Shown piece after piece: positions 46,581-57,600 of a stretch of DNA of 64,000 bases. Every line of letters begins with the position of its first letter. Position 1 is the stretch's first letter. The notes under the pieces were generated by a model. The model was not told the DNA's origin and did no database searches. It saw nothing but the letters and a program-made list of their open reading frames with translations. This DNA is from Chenopodium formosanum (lineage: Eukaryota; Streptophyta; Magnoliopsida; Caryophyllales; Amaranthaceae), in contig CM044867.1 in assembly GCA_024500155.1 (NCBI GenBank), forward strand, positions 25,617,632-25,681,631, in the 5' to 3' direction. Made by a program: the position numbers and the translations under genes.

Positions 46581-47059
46581 ACTTTTTTTTTTTTTTTTTT
46601 TTTGGAAAGAAGTACTAAAGGACATGAAATTTCATTGATAATAGCCATACGACATCTATAATTGACAATTAACGGTAATGAAAATGAATTTAACAAAATC
46701 ATACAAGAATTAATCGGAGAAGGGCTAAGAATCCAAATACATAAATATAACAATTAATATTTTTAATTAGGGAGATTCTCAGTAATAACATTTTTTTAAT
46801 CATTGGTCGGATTTGGGTCGGGTAAGAATGGGTCGTGTCAACTCGGGTTGGGTCAATTCGGGTTTATGTCGTAACCTATGTGGGTCGGGTTAGGGTTGGG
46901 TCATGCTTGACTCGGGTCACGTCGGGTCTTACATCTTATCGAGTTTGAGTCGGGTTTAGGTCAGGTTAATAACAGGTCGGGTTACATTTGGGTCGGGTGA
47001 ATAATAGGTCGGGTTAAATTCGGGTTTTCACAGGTTAAACCGGGTTGGGTCTTTCTCGG

Positions 47060-47560
47060 GTTCGAGTCGGGTTCGATTCAAGTCAATAATTTGCGGGTTA
47101 GAATCAAGTCGTGTCATTCTCGGGTTTGAGTCGGGTTCGGTTCAAGTCAATAATTTACGGGTTATAATTAGGTCAGGTTTGGTTTAAATCCATAATTTGT
47201 GTGTTATAATCAAGTCGGGTCATTTCCAAGTCAGACAAATTCTCGAGTTCAAGTCGGCAAGTCAATAATTTACGGGTTATAATCAGGTCGGGTCTCTTCC
47301 AAGCCGGGTCATTCTCGGATTCAAATTTGGTTTCGATTCAAGTCAATATTTGCAGGTTATAATCAGGTCGGGTCATTTCCAAGTCGAGTCATTCTCGGGG
47401 TTCAAGTCGATAAGTTAATAATTTGCGGGTTATAATCAGGTCAGGTCATTTTCAAGTCGGGTCATTCTCGAGTTTGGTTCAAGTCAATAATTTTCGGGTT
47501 ATTACGTCAGTCCTTTACAAGTCTTGTCATTCTCGGAATAATTTGCGGGTTATAATAATC
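47060..47560 (+). repeat. Minisatellite of about 70-90-bp units within copy B
   Basis: About six or seven imperfect units built on CAAGTCAATAATTTGCGGGT, then TATAATCAGGTCGGGTCATT, then TCCAAGTCGGGTCATTCTCG. Copy A has one such unit at most, so the array expanded after the copies separated. Confidence 0.7.
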
Positions 47561-47801
47561 AAGTCGGGTTATTTCCAAGTCGGTTCATGTTCGGATTCGG
47601 TGTCAAAATATTGGATTAATTTGGGTTTAAGGTTGATATCAGGCCGGGTCATATCGGGTTCAGTTATATTTTTTGGGTCGGATTGTTAACAATTCATGTA
47701 ATGATGTTCACGTTTAATCATAATCAATTTCTTCATTTATTGTAAGAGAAATAATTTCAGAGAAGTTGAAAATTCGAGCTAATAAGTTCAAGTAAGTTTA
47801 G

Positions 47802-47803
<2 letters not shown>

Positions 47804-47845
<42 letters not shown>
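47804..47845. repeat. (TA)n microsatellite
   Basis: About 20 TA units within copy B; the matching site in copy A (near 18330) has only about five. Confidence 0.95.
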
Positions 47846-47848
<3 letters not shown>

Positions 47849-48405
47849 TATAAGTTCATATTATTTCCAGTAAAATTTGGGTCGGGTCAATAACAAGTCG
47901 GGGTCATTTCGAGTCAGGTTTGTAACGGGTGGGGTTAAGAACAGGTCGGGTTTAATTCGGGTTTTGACGGGTTAAAACGAGTTTGGGTCTATTTCGGTTC
48001 AAGTCAATAATTTACGGGTTACATTCGGGTCGAGTCATCTCCAGGTCGGTTCATGTTCGGGTTTGGGTCTCAAATACTCGGATTAACTTGGGTCTAGGGT
48101 TGGTTTCAGGTCGGGTCAAGTCGGGTCACCATTTTTTCGGGTTCAGACGGGTCGGTTAATAGTCGGGTTTGGGTCGGTATTTCGAGTTGGGTCAGCTTTT
48201 GATAATTCTATTGGTAGCTAGCTTTAAACTTTTACAATTTATCAAACGTGACATTAATGTGATTTTTGGTTAAAACTTGTGTTAAATCAAACTTTTTTTT
48301 TAAGACCAAGGCCAGGTTAGCTTTTAAATTTTAAGAAGCTAAATTTGTCAAAGGTGTGGTTCATTTTGTGAGAAAGGACCTTTAAAGAAAAGACGATAAA
48401 TAAAA

Positions 48406-48844
48406 GGAAATTTTGACTTTTGCTACCTGTCAAACAGGTCGAATTCACTTTTGCTACCCATCAAAACTTTTACTTTATTTTACTACCTAACATATGCCCT
48501 TTTTAAAAATTTTGCTACCACTGAGTTTTGGTGGTTTTTCGGGGCGACGCGGTTGCGGGAAAGGGAGGGGGAGGGTTCAGGTGGGTTGTGGCTGGTGGTG
48601 CGACGCTGGTGGTGGGTTCGGGGAGGGAAGTGGTGAGTTGGGGGAAAGCGGTGGTGGCGCGGGGGTGGTGTCTGGGTAGTTTAGGTTTTTCTTTTCTTAA
48701 AATTTTAAAAATTTTTTTTTTTTAAAAAAAAAATTTTGGCCTTTAAAAAAGGGCATATGTTAGGTAGTAAAATAAAATAAAAGTTTTGATGGGTAGCAAA
48801 AGTGAATTCGACCTGTTTGACAGGTAGCAAAAGTCAAAATTTCC
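48406..48844. mobile_element. MULE-type MITE, 439 bp, long nearly perfect arms
   Basis: The arms, about 115 bp, start GGAAATTTTGACTTTTGCTA and are almost perfectly inverse at the right end. An exact 9-bp duplication TAAATAAAA flanks the element (48397-48405, 48845-48853). The core 48530-48680 is G-rich (GGTGG/GGGGA words). No transposase. The near-perfect arms indicate a recent insertion. Confidence 0.92.
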
Positions 48845-48960
48845 TAAATAAAAAGGACCTTATAAACGATTATAAGTTGTGTGTTGTGATCCTATTCCAT
48901 TTTTTAGGAGTTAATTAACCACCGGACTCCAGTGTTAACTATCACATGTTAGGCACATGA

Positions 48961-50165
48961 TGTTAAGAAAAAAATGCTTCCTATAATTTTCGTTTTGCGA
49001 GCCAAAAAAATGGTTCGGTTATGGTTTTGGGCTCATTTTGATCTTTCGGGGTCTTTGCTGAAGTCAAAACTGGCAAAATAATTACTAGGTTTCTCACAAT
49101 TTGCATGCCATTATTTACAAGTAAAATTTAAGGATTAAGGGTTCAAACTAATTGCAATCCACCCACAACAACAATGAACAAGCAAGTATAACAATCAAGA
49201 ACAACCATGAAGAATTAAAGCAAGTAAAGGTGAGACAAAGTTACCGTGGGAAAACCCGAGAACCGGGAGAAAAAACCCACCCTTGCACTATGGAGTATTA
49301 TTGATGATGAATGAAATCAAGATTACAAGCATGAATTGTGTATAAATCAAATGCTCCTCACAAACCTTCCATAAACTCTCTCTCTAAGTGTTTATATTTG
49401 TGAATGATGAAATAAGAGATCTAAAACAATATATATAGTCTAGGTATTAGGAGATAATCAAAGGCTAAGATTAATCAAGAGGGAGGAGAAAGTTAATCAT
49501 GACCATACAAAGAAAACCGGGCCCGAAAAACAGAGCAACCCCGTGAAACCCATTGGAGCGGACGCTCCAAAGAACATGAGCGGCCGCTCAAACAAACTGG
49601 AAAGAATAGCAAACGAGCCTCGAATGGAGCGGGCGCTCCTCAGATAGGAGCGGGCGCTTCTAATTCCCCTGCTGGACAGCTTCTCGTAAAACAGCCATAA
49701 TTTCCTCGTTTCTTAGCCAAATTTAGCTTATGACCAGTCGTTGGAAAGCTCTTGAGATAAGCTATCACCTCCAACTTGAATCATCTCAAAATATTTTCTA
49801 TATTGAGAGATATGCTCATTTGAAGTCAGCCCTTTTCTTAAAGTGGTCAAAAATCTTCACCTCATTGATTTCACCTTATGCCTCCTTGATTTATCCATCT
49901 CCACACTAATCCTAACATAAAATTGCTCACTGTCATTGGAATTTGAGGCTAATACAAAGAAATTTGAGGTTAAAATTGACAAAAAATCATACGGTCTTGT
50001 ATAGAGTCATTTCATAACAAGCAAGCTGAGGCATTTTTTGGTAATTTTTTTGCCTATTTTGACCTTAGATTGGGTCTTAATATGACTAAAATGACCCCAA
50101 TGCCTTAATTGAACAATTTTCTTTGCTTGGAAATAACGGTACTCAAAAGGACGTATTTCTTAACA
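48961..50165 (-). mobile_element. Candidate solo LTR, about 1.2 kb
   Basis: The ends TGTTAAGAAA and ATTTCTTAACA form a TG...CA pair with a 9-10-bp inverted terminus. Inside are GTGGGAAAACCCGAGAACCG wording seen in plant LTRs and a TATATATA stretch on either strand near 49431. The flanks CATGA and CATAC share only three of five bases, so the target duplication is not proven. Four palindromic GGAGCGNNCGCTCC sites lie at 49554-49660. Confidence 0.5.
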
Positions 50166-50665
50166 CATACAATAGACCTAATCACATAACAAGCCGGGCC
50201 TAAGATGGTTTTTCATGCCCAATATGCTGGGTCGTGTCAGTGTTATATATAGGTTATACTCGGTCAACTATGTTATAGGGGTTACTTTATTATTTTACAA
50301 GTGGCTATGTAGTGTGGCTAGCCGCACACAAAATGTGTTGTTGCATTAGCTATTTAGCCATAATTGTATATTTTTTACAATATTATTACTAGAATAGCAT
50401 TGTAAAATTAAGTAAAAAAAAAAGAACTTTTGCAAAAATTGACTCCACTGTTCTTTTTTTGTTTTTTAAATTATATAATTTTACTATAATGAAATCAAGC
50501 ACAAAAAATAAATTACAGCTTGAATGCATGCTTGATATCCAAAACATAATAAAAAAGTATTCAATTAATCATAGATAAATATAGCATAAAATTGAACATA
50601 CATAGAAAAAAAATTACAATTTGAATTTCAAATATATATGAGAAAAACAAGATTCATAAGTCAAA

Positions 50666-50711
<46 letters not shown>

Positions 50712-52647
50712 TAAAGAGTAAAGCAAAATAAATAGTGCATGAATTAAAAAATAAATAATAAATTTCTTTTGACAACAATCGAATATATTTATGTAATTAG
50801 AGTTTACAAAATACGAAACAAGAACTAAGACTTACCACTACCAATTGTGATATTTAAACAACCTCAAAAATGAAAACATGACTTTTAACACTTGAGCCTT
50901 TACAACATTTGACATTAAAACAACATCAAACTTGAATTGTTCGGACATGTTGCATTTGAGGACCTCCTTACAGTACAAGGAGCAAAAGTATAATACACAC
51001 CACAAAGAGAACAACAAAGAGAATAAAAAATGTTTGACCATGGCTAGCTTTTCCTTACCTAGTGGGATCAATTCATCACCAATTAAGGTCATCAATTCAA
51101 ACGAGTCACTTGAACTTGTGACCTTTCATTCAATAACTTTCCTTGTTAGTAAGAAGTTTTGACAATGTCGAGGCTCAAAAAACCCCAAAACAAAGTTTGG
51201 GACGCTGCTTTGGATAGCAAATTTCAAGAGTAATGATCAGAAGAATCATTATAAACAAGGGAAAAGAAAGTCCTTAGCAAAGGATCCTAACTCTTTCTGC
51301 ACACAACCATCCAAAAGAATATAGCCAAAACAACCAGAAAGCATATAACAACTTAAAAAGACAAGCAAACTCCGATTAACACTAAGAAAAAGCATACTTA
51401 GGTAAGAGGACAAAATAGAGCAAGTAAGAGCATTGTCCAAATCGAAAATCCGCAACCACAAACATAAAGAACCTCGAAACTCTAGCCCTAACTTCATCGT
51501 TTTTGTCACGCAATCCTCCTGACGATGGCGTTAGGCATAACTCTCTAGCGCAAGGACCCATGAAACCCTAACCCTCTAACTTTACCATTTCCGTCACAAT
51601 CAAAATTACCAATGACATTTGACGATGGCGACGCGTTAGGCCTAGTTTTTATACCTTGTTGGAATCCGTTGAGCGATTACCTGCCACGCTAAGGTGGGAA
51701 AGGCGATGGATTCCGACATTCGGAAAACTCCCCTCAAACCTTCTTGAACAAGGATAGATTGTAACACAAACACCTTCAAAATTAGGATTAATTGATCTTG
51801 AGAAGGTGAGGGCATCAACTTTTAGAGTGTGAGAAAGATGCTTAAGAGAGGAAGGGGAAAGGGAGAAGAAAAGAAAAGAAAAGAAAAAGAGGAGAAGAGG
51901 AGGAGAATCGCCGGAGTACAATCGTGGCACTGGAACTTAGGGTTTGAAGGAGGAGGGTGTTTTAGGGGTTAGAGTAGAGAGAACATAGCTTTTGGTTTTT
52001 TTAGAATATAATGATATTAATTGATTACAAAAATAAATAATAATAATAAATACAACAATGCAACATTCGTGTCAAATATAATAAAAAAAAATAGAAGAAA
52101 ATAACATCAACATTCATAAATAAAACGATAACATTTTTTATTGAGAAATTAATTGGAAAATTACAAATTGAAAATTAATAAAAAAAAATCCTAATTATAA
52201 TTACTTGTTAAAGATCCAAAATAGGAACTTTATTTTGGTGAAGCTATTAACCATTTTTTCCTTAATGAATTCTTGATATTGTATGTGATGAAATGAACTA
52301 GAGTGAGGGGAAGGGCATGGCGGTCGGAACAATAGGAGGAAGGAAGAGAGGAAAAAAAAAAAGAAATATTAGATTTGGATTAGAGGAGAACTAGGCCACG
52401 TAATTGAAGGGTATGTTTATCACTTTAAGACTTTATCTCAATGACAAACTTTTGATTATATAAATGTTTGGTTGTGAACTAATAATTAACATTGAGAAAT
52501 AAACTTGTGATTTCCTCATAGCTTTTCTCTCTCCTTTAGTTTCTCCTTTAGCCCATTTTTAGTCTCTCCTTTAATTTTTAGTTTTTAAGTTTATCTTGCT
52601 AAGTTAGGCAAACAAAAAAACAGATGATTAAAATCATAAGTTTACCA
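50166..52647. other. Intergenic DNA, no supported gene
   Basis: Open frames of 76-93 codons at 50838-51095, 51249-51509 and 51649-51930 show no domain I recognise and look like chance frames. A weak direct duplication of roughly 110 bp (GACGATGGCG then GTTAGGC words at 51521 and 51622) is present. A (TAA)n tract lies at 50669-50709. Confidence 0.45.
50669..50709. repeat. (TAA)n microsatellite
   Basis: About 13 uninterrupted TAA units in AT-rich intergenic DNA. Confidence 0.95.
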
Positions 52648-52656
52648 CTAAGATAA

Positions 52657-53487
52657 GGAATTTTTGATTTTATAAAAAAAGAAAGAGAGAGAGAGAGAGG
52701 CTAAATTTAGTTTTCAACACAACAAAAAAAAAAAAATAATAATATTTTAACACCACTAAGTTGATTCTACCACCACTTACCAGTTCCCGTCCAAATGTTA
52801 AGTGGGATCCACGATGCCATGTGTCGATATTTTATTAATTAAAAAAAAAAGAAAATAAAAAAGTTAAAAACCCTAAAACCAACCTAGCCACCCCACCACC
52901 GTCACCGGTACCCCTTCCCCACCCCACCTGCAAAGCCCAACAACTGCCTCACTTCTGGTGCACCCCCTTCCTAGCCCACAACCATCGGAAAACCCACCCC
53001 TTACCTTATTCCCCTTGCCTTAAATCGATTGTTTCCCCACCAAAACAACCGCTAGTCCGCCCTTCCCAAAAACACCAAAATTGGCCACAAACGGTGAAAT
53101 CGGTCGATTTTAAGGCGAAATGATTGATTTCGACTCTAAGGTGGGGTGGGGTGGGGTGGGGTGGGGTTGGGTGGTGGAGGTTGTGCGTGTGGGCGGGGAT
53201 AAGGTGCCGGTGGTGATGGTGTGGGTGATTAGTTTGAGTTTTAGGTTTATTTCATTTATTTTTTCTTTTTTTTTTAACTAATAATATATTGTCACATGAC
53301 ATCATGGACCCCACTTAACGGATTCTTAGACGGAATCTGTTAAGTGGTGGTAAAATTCAAATTTTTAAATTTTTTGTGGTGCTAATTTATTTTTTTTTTT
53401 GTTGAGTTTAAAATTCAATTTCAGCTATTTTTGTGCCGTTGAAAATCAAAATTTCCTGAGAATTTTTTTTTGAAGTAAAAAATTTCC
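52657..53487. mobile_element. Fold-back MULE-like element, 831 bp
   Basis: Long inverted arms of roughly 250-300 bp: TACCACCACTTA / TTAAGTGGTGGTA, GTGGGATCCACGATG / CATGGACCCCAC and AACCCTAAAACC / GAGTTTTAGGTTT all pair in register. The outer ends GGAATTTTTGATTT and AAAAAATTTCC are flanked by CTAAGATAA (52648-52656) and TTAAGATAA (53488-53496), eight of nine identical, supporting a Mutator-type insertion. The GC-rich core contains four GGGGTGGGGTGG-type units near 53140. The right terminus looks partly duplicated, so that boundary is less certain. Confidence 0.7.
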
Positions 53488-53496
53488 TTAAGATAA

Positions 53497-54658
53497 ACAT
53501 AAAACGTTTGTCTATGTGATTAACCTAATCCTCCTCCACATCACGCTCATAACTTATTTTCAAAAATTGAAAACAAATAATTGAAAATGAAAATTCACCG
53601 CCACAACAATGCTCTGATTTCTCTGATACTTTATCAATTATATATAGAAAGATAAAAAAATCCAACAGACCAAAAATAAACACTGAAAAAGCATCTCTCA
53701 TACACCCCTTTATTGGGCAGTCTACTCTCCCACTAGTCCACTTCTCCACTGCTATCAAACTTATACCATCTCATTTTCTTCCTCTCAAATCTCAGGTAAT
53801 TTTATACAAGATTTTGTTACTGGGTAAATGCTAAAAGCTTAAATCTTTTCACTTTTTAAGCTATTTGAATCTGTTTATGTTGTATACTCATTCATAATAT
53901 CACCCAAAAAAGTACCTTTTAATTGCTTTAACTTCAATTTATTTAGTTTTTGGATTTGAACTTGTTTTTATTACTAGTTGATCTACTTTTGTGTGTTTTA
54001 TCATGAATTTGCTAATGTTGGGTTATTTTATTATATTGAATAGTTTATTTATGTTTTTTTGATGGTATGAAGTTTGATTTACTTTCTAGAATGCTGGTTC
54101 TTTGATATTCCTATTTAATTTTGTAATTAAATAATTTGGGTGGGGGGTTGATGGGAATCAAATGTTAATCAAAATCTCATAATTAAAATAAGGGGTACTT
54201 TTGAATTTGAAGGAAAGAAGGAAAGAAAAGGGTATCTTTGGATTAATACTTCTTAAGAGGGATTATCTTGTAAAGTAGCTTTTTAATGGTATTGGATTAA
54301 TGGGTGTAGAAAGAAAAGAACATTTGATAATTGAATGGTAGGGTCTTTCTTGACTATAAAAACTATGTATGTATGGATGCTTTGTGAATTATAAAAGGGT
54401 GCAATTGTTACTTTTCTTCCTTCCAACTCCATCTACTTTGTGTCGTATTATGAGGTTTGAATTGGTAGGAAATTTTTTGTTCTTTTTACAAGGTTGTGTT
54501 ATACACTTATATTAAATCCAAATGTTGTAACAAAGACAGGAAATCAACCCCATTTTTCGCGGTTTTCTATTCAGTTTATTTGTTCTTATCATGGCATCAA
54601 ACTGATTTTATATTGGGTATTTTCTATTGAAGCATTACGTAGAGGATCGGAATTCAGC
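53497..54658 (+). promoter_or_regulatory. Promoter and 5' leader of the GH3 gene
   Basis: No upstream gene. CTCAGGTAATTT at 53791 is a good donor and the ACAAAGACAG ending near 54539 a possible acceptor, suggesting a leader intron of about 740 bp before the ATG at 54659. No clear TATA box was identified. Confidence 0.35.
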
Positions 54659-57600
54659 ATGTCGAGGTTGATAGTTTGGCTAGTGGTTAATATTTTGTTA
54701 GTATGCTGTTGGAGAACTTCGGCAGATACAGAATATGTCTTGTATAAGGATCCGAAACAATCAGCTTCAGCTCGAGTCAAGGATCTTTTGGGGAGAATGA
54801 CTTTGGATGAAAAGATTGGTCAGATGACTCAGATAGATCGCACGAAGGCAACTCCTGAAGTAATGAAGACTTACTCTATTGGTAATTAAATGCTTTAACT
54901 AGTTGCATCATATTCAAAATTTTTCTTATGGTTTATAATTTTATATGTACAATGGAATGCACACATGAGATTCATATTGCTACTCTTTGCAGAGAGGTGG
55001 CTTTAATTTGAAAATGTTTTTAATATCGGATGTCAGATGTAATCTTCAAATGTTTTTTCCGTTTTTGCTTTGTAATTATGGTAAACTTTCCATGAGTAGC
55101 TGAATAAAGGCCAAAATCCTGATATGGCCTTTTCTGTTAGAGCTTGCACTTTGCTGTTTACTTACCTTATAGAGGCAATTTATCCAGTGGAGTCATGGTG
55201 AGATTAATTGGAAGCATTGTCTCATGTTTTGGGGTGTTAAGTATATATTAGAGTTTCAGTATTTTGAGATTGAGCTTATTTTTTTTAATATACATTTATG
55301 CTCAGATAAATAGTAAAGAAATTTTCATTTCAAATATGCTGCACCATAATTTAATCTATGGAACTGTGTTAATATACATATTGTTTAAACACCGTTTAAT
55401 AGGCTAGTATATATTGGTATAATGTTTAAGCCTCTATTGCTGTTGAAATTTTTATTAGATACACCTGATATAGTCAACATGATGAATATTGTCCTATGAG
55501 AACTGATAATAGTTGGAATGCTGTAGGGAGTGTCTTGAGTGGTGGTGGCAGTACACCTTTGCCACAGGCTACTGCTAAAGATTGGATGGATATGGTTGAT
55601 GGATTTCAAAAATCCGCCTTGACTAGTCGTCTCGGAATACCTATGATTTATGGAATCGATGCTGTCCATGGACACAATAATGTGTATAATGCAACAATGT
55701 TCCCACATAATGTTGGTCTTGGTGCTACCAGGCAAGTGCATTTCTACTTTTAGTATGCATTTTCTTGTAAGATATATTGAATCCGATTCCAATCTTATAC
55801 TACTACCTTCATCTTAATTCTGATTTTTTGAACTTCATTTATTCCTTTGCAATTATACCCATAACTATACAATAGATACTCTGTAGTGTTCAACTATATA
55901 TCTATATACACAAGATAATATTCTGTAGCCGTGGGCTTGTTACACCTACTACTATATCCACAGCCGTTATAAGTAGTATTAACAAGCCCTATTTGATCAG
56001 CATAAAGTTGATTTATAGAAGCATTCTTGTGCTGTAGTTTAGTCCTTCCAATCGTTCTCTTCCATTTAGGAGGATATCCAATTATTTCCTTCCATAAGCA
56101 ATTTCTTAATTTTGCAGAAGAGGCATCTGCTCTTTCTCTTTTCTTTTGTTCAATTCTGTGTATTAACATAACATGTGGTGTATAGGGACCCTGACCTTGT
56201 GAAGAGGATTGGTGCTGCAACAGCTCTTGAAGTTAGAGCCACTGGGATTCCATACACATTTGCTCCTTGTATAGCGGTAAATACTTTTATTTATTGCATA
56301 TTGGGTTTGAGCAATGTTATAAATGTTTATTTCTCCACATTTGCTCAATTGCTTTTTCATGTTCCCTTAGGTTTGTAGAGATCCAAGATGGGGTCGATGT
56401 TATGAAAGTTACAGTGAGGATCACAAGATTGTCCAGGATATGACAGAAATCATCTATGGTTTGCAAGGAGAACCTCCTGCATCACGGAAGGGCATTCCTT
56501 ACGTCGGAGGAAAGTATGAATCTATTTGAACCCTTCAATTATGGTAACTTTCTAATATAAAAGATATTCAATGGCGAATGGATACAAATGGGGAGTGTTC
56601 TTCCATTGATGCAATTTTTAAGTGTCAAAATTTAAAAGTAGAGAAAATAGTAACATGTTTTGTTATTTCTCCATTTTATAATGGAGATGAAATCTAAGCA
56701 ACCAAGGTACATCTTAAGTTATGATTTAAGAAAGTAGAAGACGAGGAATGATGCTAATGAAACAGATAAGAAACAATTTGTGCGGTCTTATAAACAAGTG
56801 AATATAAAAAATTGTGCATTATAGGAGGCCTTGGTTAAAATGATAATGAAGTAAGCATATAGCATGTTGACCATGATCAATAAGTAGCTCATCTGATTTG
56901 AATTGCTGCTGTTGGAAACAAGTGTACAACTATATAAGCTTATTTACTCATATTTCATAAATTACATGAATAGATCAATGATGAAAATTGTAGATTGGTG
57001 ATGACTAGGCATAGCTAGAAATAGTTTCTCCAAACTGGGTGCACTCGATCTCTTTCTGTGCAAATGAAGGAACAACAAAGTGAGATTTTACCTAAACCTT
57101 GTGAATGTAGCAAATTGGAGAAGGAAGTTGGTTTATCCCCCAATATCACCTTTGAAAAAAAAAAAAGAAAAAGAGAGGAATGGTTTCATATATAAACTAT
57201 AATTGCCTTTGCTTTAATTAACTTAAGGAAATGTCAGCTGTGCCTTTTTCTCCTTAGTCATATATCATTTGGATAAATAAAAAATCATATAAATTAAAAA
57301 GGACTAACTGAATAGAGGGAAATGCTGCAGTCCTCCAATAAGTACAATGAGAAAAGAGACATGATAATAGAGAACAACAGTGCAGTTTTCCCTTGGTCCT
57401 TGTCTTCTTCTTTCCCTCTCACTCTTGTGTTTTCTCTCTATTTTTAAAAACCATGCTTCCATAGATTATATTTTCATAATGGTGATAACATATTCAGGGA
57501 CAAAGTTGCTGCTTGTGCAAAGCATTTTGTTGGAGATGGAGGGACGACTAGAGGAATTAATGAAAACAACACTTTGACTGACATGCATGGATTGCTTAGC

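Larger units (their letters stand above)
46806..48210 (+). repeat. GGGTCGGGT-rich repeat element, copy B (uninterrupted)
   Basis: Colinear with copy A (15398-18768): AAGAATGGGT, GTAACCTATG, GGTCATATCGGGTTCAGTTA, AATTTCTTCATTTATTG and the final GTCAGCTTTTGA are all in the same order. It lacks the solo LTR at the CATAT site (47651-47655). It has gained an internal minisatellite (about 47060-47560) and an expanded (TA)n tract at 47804-47845. The left terminus is eroded. Confidence 0.75.

Noticed and set aside
51050..51150. B-box-like GGTCACAAGTTCAAGTGAC on the minus strand
   Set aside because: No A box at tRNA-like distance and no tail; insufficient for a SINE call.
51249..51930. Possible small gene or pseudogene on the minus strand
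   Set aside because: Frames of 86-93 codons lack any recognisable motif or shared splice structure.
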